Shown: positions 60,435 through 64,000 of the stretch, piece by piece
Layout of the letters: the number at the start of each line of letters is the position of its first letter
How positions within the stretch are numbered: the stretch's first letter is position 1
From: JAISFI01 sp031552335
Lineage (GTDB): Bacteria; Bacteroidota; Bacteroidia; Bacteroidales; Azobacteroidaceae
Length of the DNA stretch: 64,000 nucleotides
Assembly (NCBI GenBank): GCA_031552335.1
Contig: JAVBMQ010000070.1
Location: 1-64,000, forward strand
Direction: 5' to 3'
Notes under the pieces: model-generated
Database searches by the model: none
The model's input: only the letters and a program-made list of their open reading frames with translations
Told to the model about the DNA's origin: nothing
Translations under genes and position numbers: made by a program

Positions 60435-62666
60435 CTAAAATTTAAGGGCAATATTCGCTAATACATTTGTTCCGGCTTGCGGGAAATAGCGAAGATCATT
60501 TTTTCTTGTCCGGTCAGATCCGGATCCTTCATACCATGACCACCACACTGCACCATTAGTTTCATACTTCTCATTAAAAAGATTATTTACCTGTACATTC
60601 AAAGATAAAGATTTGAGCCCTTTCAAAAGGAAAATGTATCCTAGCCTTAGGTTGCTGACAAAATACGGATCAATACTTCTATCATTACTTTCCGAATTAT
60701 CCAGATACTGTTTGCCAACATAATTAGATTGTAAACCGGCAGACCAATTTTTATAATCTACAGAAAATAAACTTCCGGTAATGATGTCCGGAGAAAAAGA
60801 AATTTGAGTATTTCCAAGATCACTAGCTACATAATCATCTATTTCGGCATCATATACATACTCTGTATAATTTTTTATCTTATTATCACTTAATGTCAGA
60901 TTTCCATCCCATCTCAACCAGGAGGTAATTTTTATACCGGCAGTAATTTCAATTCCTGTACGGTAACTATCCGGCACGTTGGTAGTAAGCGCCTCCCCTA
61001 TTTCATTGACTCTACCGGTCAGTACCAATTGGTCTTTATATTGCATATAATAAAGATTTACTCCTGCAGCAAAAATTCGGTTTTTATATTTATAACCCAG
61101 TTCATAATCATACAATCTTTCCGGAACCGGAGGTTTCTCATTCTCTCCTGCATCAGTATAATTATTACGGTTAGGTTCTCTATGGGCAATCCCAAAAGAT
61201 GCAAAGACATTATTCTTTTGATTTATTTGATAATAAACTCCGGCCTTGGGATTAAAGAAATCAAATTTTTCATGCACGTCAAGCACCTGCATTGCCTGTG
61301 TAGGTTTCCAGAACTTACTATTTTGTCCGCTGATTTTATAATCGATATGACGGTACTGCATATCTGCATACAAATTCAACTTTTCCGATAAAGCATACTC
61401 TGCTTTCAGATAAATATTTTCATCGGTTTTTTTTCCTTTTCCACGGTAGTATTCATGTTCCGGATAAAAATCGGAGTCTCCTGCATAATTTTTCACCCAG
61501 ATTACCCGTCCGAAATGATCCCCATCATAATAATTAGCACCACCGCCAACAGACATATTCCATTTTTGGTTGACATAATTCAAAGAAAATATCATTCCTC
61601 CAAAATAATTGTCTAAGTGTTTTCTCCTAACCAAATCCGTCTTTTCTACTAAATTTCCATCATATATAAATGGAGTCAATGCATATTCCTTGAGTTTTGC
61701 TCCACCCTTATATTCCTCATAATATCCATCACCTTTGGTATAATGTAAAGCCACGTTTAATTTCAAGGAAGGGTCAAAAGCATGCAATAAACTCAATTGA
61801 TAATTGGTTTGCAGGTAATTATCCGTTTGATCATCATAATACATTTCCCGCCCATTAGCATCTACCCCCATCAAACCACAAGAATTGTAAGTGCGGTTAG
61901 TGTTCAAACTATCCTGCGGAACACCATCCCAGGCATGATAGGTCTTTTCTTCACCTCCGAAAATGATAAACTTAAGCAAAGTATTATCATTATAATAACC
62001 AGCCTGGGCAAAATACGATTTCAGATCAGCACTTGCCCGGTCGATATAACCATCCGAACTGATATGAGACAGGCGGGCATCAAAAACCCAATGATCACCA
62101 ATCTGTCCGGTACCTACCTTCACAGTAGCCTTGGATGTATTGAACGAGCCATAAGAACCATTAAACTCAGCATACGGATCGGAAGGTATATTTTCCGTTT
62201 TGAGGTTAATACTTGCCCCGAAAGCTCCGGCACCATTGGTTGAAGTCCCTACCCCCCTTTGCACCTGTAAATCCTGTATAGAAGATGCAAAATCCGGCAT
62301 ATTCACCCAAAACAAGCCATGTGATTCGGAATCATTCTGCGGAATACCATTGGTAGTAACATTGATACGATTGGCATCCGTACCCCGTATTCTGAAGCTT
62401 GTATAACCAATTCCATTACCAGCATCTGAAGTTGCCACCAAAGAAGGGGTAATGGTCAAAAGAAACGGGATATCCTGTCCGAAGTTCTCCTTTTCTATAG
62501 TCTTCTTATCCACATCAGAATAGCTCAAAGGAGTTTTTTCCCGGGCACGGGAAGAAATCACCTGTACTTCCTGCAAATTAAAAAGTCGAAGACTGTCTTT
62601 CATCTCTTCTGAGAAAGAAGAAAATACTGCTGATAAGAATACCAGCATCAATAAAACCTTTTTCAT
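60435..62666 (-). CDS. TonB-dependent receptor, probable thiamine uptake (OMthi/omr type)
   Basis: 743 residues. A signal peptide (MKKVLLMLVFLSAVFSSFSE) is followed by the plug domain: LQEVQVISSRAREKTPLSYS resembles the TonB box region, then FRIRGTDANRINVTTNGIPQ and LQVQRGVGTSTNGAGAFGAS. The 22-strand barrel fills the rest and ends in AGTNVLANIALKF with the usual Phe. A TPP riboswitch lies directly upstream, and Bacteroidota TPP-controlled TonB receptors are linked to thiamine uptake. Unlike the usual cluster, no pnuT or tnr3 follows: the gene ends at a repeat next to pgk. The inner-membrane partner must be elsewhere. No DUF4480/CarboxypepD-like N-extension is present. Confidence 0.87.
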   Translation of the reverse strand: MKKVLLMLVFLSAVFSSFSEEMKDSLRLFNLQEVQVISSRAREKTPLSYSDVDKKTIEKENFGQDIPFLLTITPSLVATSDAGNGIGYTSFRIRGTDANRINVTTNGIPQNDSESHGLFWVNMPDFASSIQDLQVQRGVGTSTNGAGAFGASINLKTENIPSDPYAEFNGSYGSFNTSKATVKVGTGQIGDHWVFDARLSHISSDGYIDRASADLKSYFAQAGYYNDNTLLKFIIFGGEEKTYHAWDGVPQDSLNTNRTYNSCGLMGVDANGREMYYDDQTDNYLQTNYQLSLLHAFDPSLKLNVALHYTKGDGYYEEYKGGAKLKEYALTPFIYDGNLVEKTDLVRRKHLDNYFGGMIFSLNYVNQKWNMSVGGGANYYDGDHFGRVIWVKNYAGDSDFYPEHEYYRGKGKKTDENIYLKAEYALSEKLNLYADMQYRHIDYKISGQNSKFWKPTQAMQVLDVHEKFDFFNPKAGVYYQINQKNNVFASFGIAHREPNRNNYTDAGENEKPPVPERLYDYELGYKYKNRIFAAGVNLYYMQYKDQLVLTGRVNEIGEALTTNVPDSYRTGIEITAGIKITSWLRWDGNLTLSDNKIKNYTEYVYDAEIDDYVASDLGNTQISFSPDIITGSLFSVDYKNWSAGLQSNYVGKQYLDNSESNDRSIDPYFVSNLRLGYIFLLKGLKSLSLNVQVNNLFNEKYETNGAVWWSWYEGSGSDRTRKNDLRYFPQAGTNVLANIALKF

Positions 62667-62780
62667 TGTATAATAAACATTTTATGAAGATGTCTTGAGA
62701 ACAACTTCTGCATTCAACAAAAAAGGGGATTTTGAGATATATAGAACACTCTAAAGGAAGGCTGCCGCCGGCTGGCAATC

Positions 62781-62862
62781 TTTATTCCTACGCCGGTACA
62801 AACCGGTTCAGGTTCAAAGGGTATAATCTCAGTCTGATGGTCAAGCCAACAGACACCCCTAA
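62781..62862 (-). promoter_or_regulatory. TPP riboswitch (THI element)
   Basis: Read on the minus strand: AGGGGTGTCTGTTGG, then CAGACTGAGATTATACCC, TTTGAACCTGAACCGGTT and TACCGGCGTAGGAATA. These are the conserved parts of the thiamine pyrophosphate aptamer (GGGGTG, CTGAGA, ACCC, GAACCTGA, the GCGTAGGGA region, here GCGTAGGAA). The aptamer ends about 115 bases before the receptor ATG. I could not pick out a convincing terminator hairpin in that space, so control may be at translation or through a fold not obvious by eye. Confidence 0.92.
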
Positions 62863-62874
62863 AGATATTGGGTG

Positions 62875-62882
62875 CAAAGGTA
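62875..62882 (-). promoter_or_regulatory. -7 box for the riboswitch-receptor transcript
   Basis: Minus-strand TACCTTTG, a dozen bases ahead of the TPP aptamer. The transcript would begin near 62870, so the whole leader is about 200 bases. No matching -33 TTTG. Confidence 0.5.
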
Positions 62883-62973
62883 GGTAAAAAAATTCTTTAT
62901 ATAACTAACACCTGTTGCTTTTTTTTATACATAGATAACAAATTTGTCATACAAGATATGCGAAAAATGTCAT

Positions 62974-62981
62974 TACATTTG
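62974..62981 (+). promoter_or_regulatory. Probable -7 box for the repeat lipoprotein gene
   Basis: TACATTTG fits TAnnTTTG and lies 38 bases before the ATG. No TTTG at the 19-21 base spacing. Confidence 0.45.
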
Positions 62982-63019
62982 TGTTTACCTAACAATAAAA
63001 AGAATTAAAACATAAGACA

Positions 63020-63808
63020 ATGAAAAAGAATTTATTATTGATCTTATTACTCGTCGGATTCGTATCTTGTTCAACCTATAGCTATCAAAGTATGGCGAAT
63101 ATAGACAACAATATCAAGAAAATAAACATCGGAATGACTCAGGAGGACGTGATCTCCATCCTCGGAAATTTTTACGAAATTATAGATTCCAAAAAAGAAT
63201 CTGTCATTCTGGGTTATAAAAGCTACGATAATGGAATATATAAGCTCACCTTCCAGAATGGGGAACTTACAGAATGGCATAAAGAATGGTTCACAAGAGA
63301 AACATCTTCTTACCAGCCAAATGCAACATCCAGTACTAGTCAACCCATCAATGCAACTGTCACACAAGATATTTTTGACAATCTGCAATACACAGACAGT
63401 GAAGGAAAAACAGTCACCATCAAAAAAGATATTTTTGAGAATACCCAGATAGAAGACAACAGAGGAAATAAAATAAGTATCAAAAAAGATATCTTTGGTG
63501 ATACTCAAATTGAAGATAACAAAGGAAACAGATCGTCTATGCGGAAAGATATTTTCGGAAACTTATCATATATTAATAATGGAGAAGAAATATCCATCAA
63601 AAGAGATATTTTCGGAGATCTTTCGTTTAGCGGAGGAGGAAAAAATGCAAAATTGAAAAAAGACATTTTTGACACCCGTACTTACTCTGATAGTAAAGGA
63701 AACAAGATAGAATTCAACAAAGAGGTATGGGAAAATTTCATGAAAAGCAATGATAATAATGACCAGATATTCTTTATCAGTCTGATAAAGAAATATTTAT
63801 ATTCTTGA
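63020..63808 (+). CDS. Lipoprotein with BamE-like start and 20-residue repeats
   Basis: 262 residues. The lipoprotein signal ends in VGFVSC (Cys17). Residues about 30-90 resemble the SmpA/OmlA-type fold (NIKKINIGMTQEDVISILGN, then LGYKSYDNGIYKLTFQNGEL). From about residue 115 comes a tandem repeat of about 20 residues with core KKDIFGDTQIEDNKGNKISI: DIF cores fall at 63368, 63428, 63488, 63548, 63605 and 63662, and a degenerate EVW at 63722. Four of the six spacings are 60 bases, two are 57. The repeat may build a beta-solenoid or a stacked hairpin rod; no function is known to me. A strong bidirectional terminator follows. Confidence 0.8.
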   Translation: MKKNLLLILLLVGFVSCSTYSYQSMANIDNNIKKINIGMTQEDVISILGNFYEIIDSKKESVILGYKSYDNGIYKLTFQNGELTEWHKEWFTRETSSYQPNATSSTSQPINATVTQDIFDNLQYTDSEGKTVTIKKDIFENTQIEDNRGNKISIKKDIFGDTQIEDNKGNRSSMRKDIFGNLSYINNGEEISIKRDIFGDLSFSGGGKNAKLKKDIFDTRTYSDSKGNKIEFNKEVWENFMKSNDNNDQIFFISLIKKYLYS

Positions 63809-63866
63809 TTTCTTGATTATTATACGAATATTTTCTTTAAGGCCTTTTTCCTTGAAAAATAACACA

Positions 63867-63923
63867 TTCAACTAAAAAATCCGGATGATTTCTTTCTGAA
63901 ATCATCCGGATTTTTTAGTTGAA
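63867..63923. terminator. Bidirectional terminator with 26-bp stem
   Basis: A perfect 26-bp stem (63867-63892 with 63898-63923) with a five-base loop has an A run on its left and a T run on its right, so it serves both strands. It separates the repeat lipoprotein gene from the convergent gene entering from the right edge. Confidence 0.88.
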
Positions 63924-63941
63924 TTTTAACAGAACAAACCC

Positions 63942-64000
63942 TTACTCTTCTGTTTTATCTTTTTCTTCTACAGCAACCTCCTCTGTATTTTCTTCCTTTT
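63942..64000 (-). CDS. Partial gene at the right edge: acidic C-terminal tail
   Basis: Only the last 18 codons and the stop are in the window. They read KEENTEEVAVEEKDKTEE, a highly acidic tail, ending in TAA complement at 63942-63944. Such tails occur on several Bacteroidota proteins, including ribosomal and chaperone proteins, so the identity cannot be given. The bidirectional terminator at 63867-63923 lies 19 bases past its stop, which supports a real gene end. Confidence 0.6.
   Translation of the reverse strand, partial: KEENTEEVAVEEKDKTEE

Noticed and set aside
62667..62780. Search for a terminator-type expression platform between the TPP aptamer and the receptor ATG
   Set aside because: The GC-rich GCCAGCCGGCGGCAGC segment does not form a clean hairpin followed by a T run, so no terminator was called.
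63071..63508. 145-codon open frame antisense to the repeat lipoprotein
   Set aside because: It has no domain, and its length results from the repeated coding sequence on the other strand.

Overview
The window looks like a chromosomal stretch of an AT-rich member of the Bacteroidales (phylum Bacteroidota). The supporting signs are promoters of the TTTG-N19-21-TAnnTTTG type, starts without obvious Shine-Dalgarno sequences, many lipoproteins and outer-membrane proteins, an NVEALA-type peptide, gldE and gldD, a type IX secretion plug-domain protein, and a TonB-dependent receptor under a TPP riboswitch. The genus cannot be fixed from the sequence alone; an Odoribacteraceae-like organism is only a guess. 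No rRNA, tRNA, CRISPR array, phage gene or transposase was seen.

Layout. 1-1290: tail of an NVEALA-type peptide gene, a hairpin, and a six-bladed beta-propeller lipoprotein. 1490-10700: a four-gene RND export operon (adaptor, pump, outer-membrane channel, second pump). 10730-13550: an AspT/YidE-type transporter and a membrane-anchored HU-CCDC81/SPOR protein, each with a clear promoter. 13600-19300 (minus): an envelope decoration operon made of a phosphoethanolamine-transferase-like sulfatase-fold enzyme, two SGNH esterase-like proteins and an AlgI-type MBOAT acyltransferase. 19370-21470 (minus): RNase G, a 30-residue basic COX24/mS38-type protein and an HU-family protein. 21600-27490: mutY, an unknown lipoprotein/DUF5723 pair, then ssb-gldE-gldD. 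27480-36150: speA, kdsA, a HIT protein, greA, a thioredoxin-fold lipoprotein without cysteines, pnp, cinA. 36330-44000: a small beta-barrel, a Ste24-type M48 protease, a PIF1-like helicase with HRDC domain, a PIN toxin-antitoxin pair, an MBL hydrolase, murB and a SPOR lipoprotein. 44070-48510: hisGDCB with a His-rich leader peptide and attenuator. 48520-55480: lipB, mtgA, an OmpA-like lipoprotein, a small acidic protein, clpB and an acyl-CoA synthetase. 55610-64000: T9SS plug protein, a GH43-like enzyme, panB, pgk, a TPP-riboswitch-controlled TonB receptor, a lipoprotein with 20-residue repeats, and the acidic tail of a gene running off the right edge.

The most notable non-gene structure is a set of dispersed AT-rich palindromic repeats (three main families) in gene junctions. 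Several repeats overlap coding ends and supply the last residues and stop codons of neighbouring genes. One lies inside the signal-peptide coding region of the RND adaptor. Other points of interest are the his attenuator, the orphan TPP-controlled receptor, the thioredoxin-fold protein reading SKIS where relatives have CxxC, the single-Asp double RND system, an apparently leaderless promoter, and the repeat lipoprotein at the right end.

Most other genes are ordinary housekeeping or envelope functions. Start codons were moved inward from the longest open frame wherever a promoter, a repeat or family length argued for it; those choices are stated per gene.
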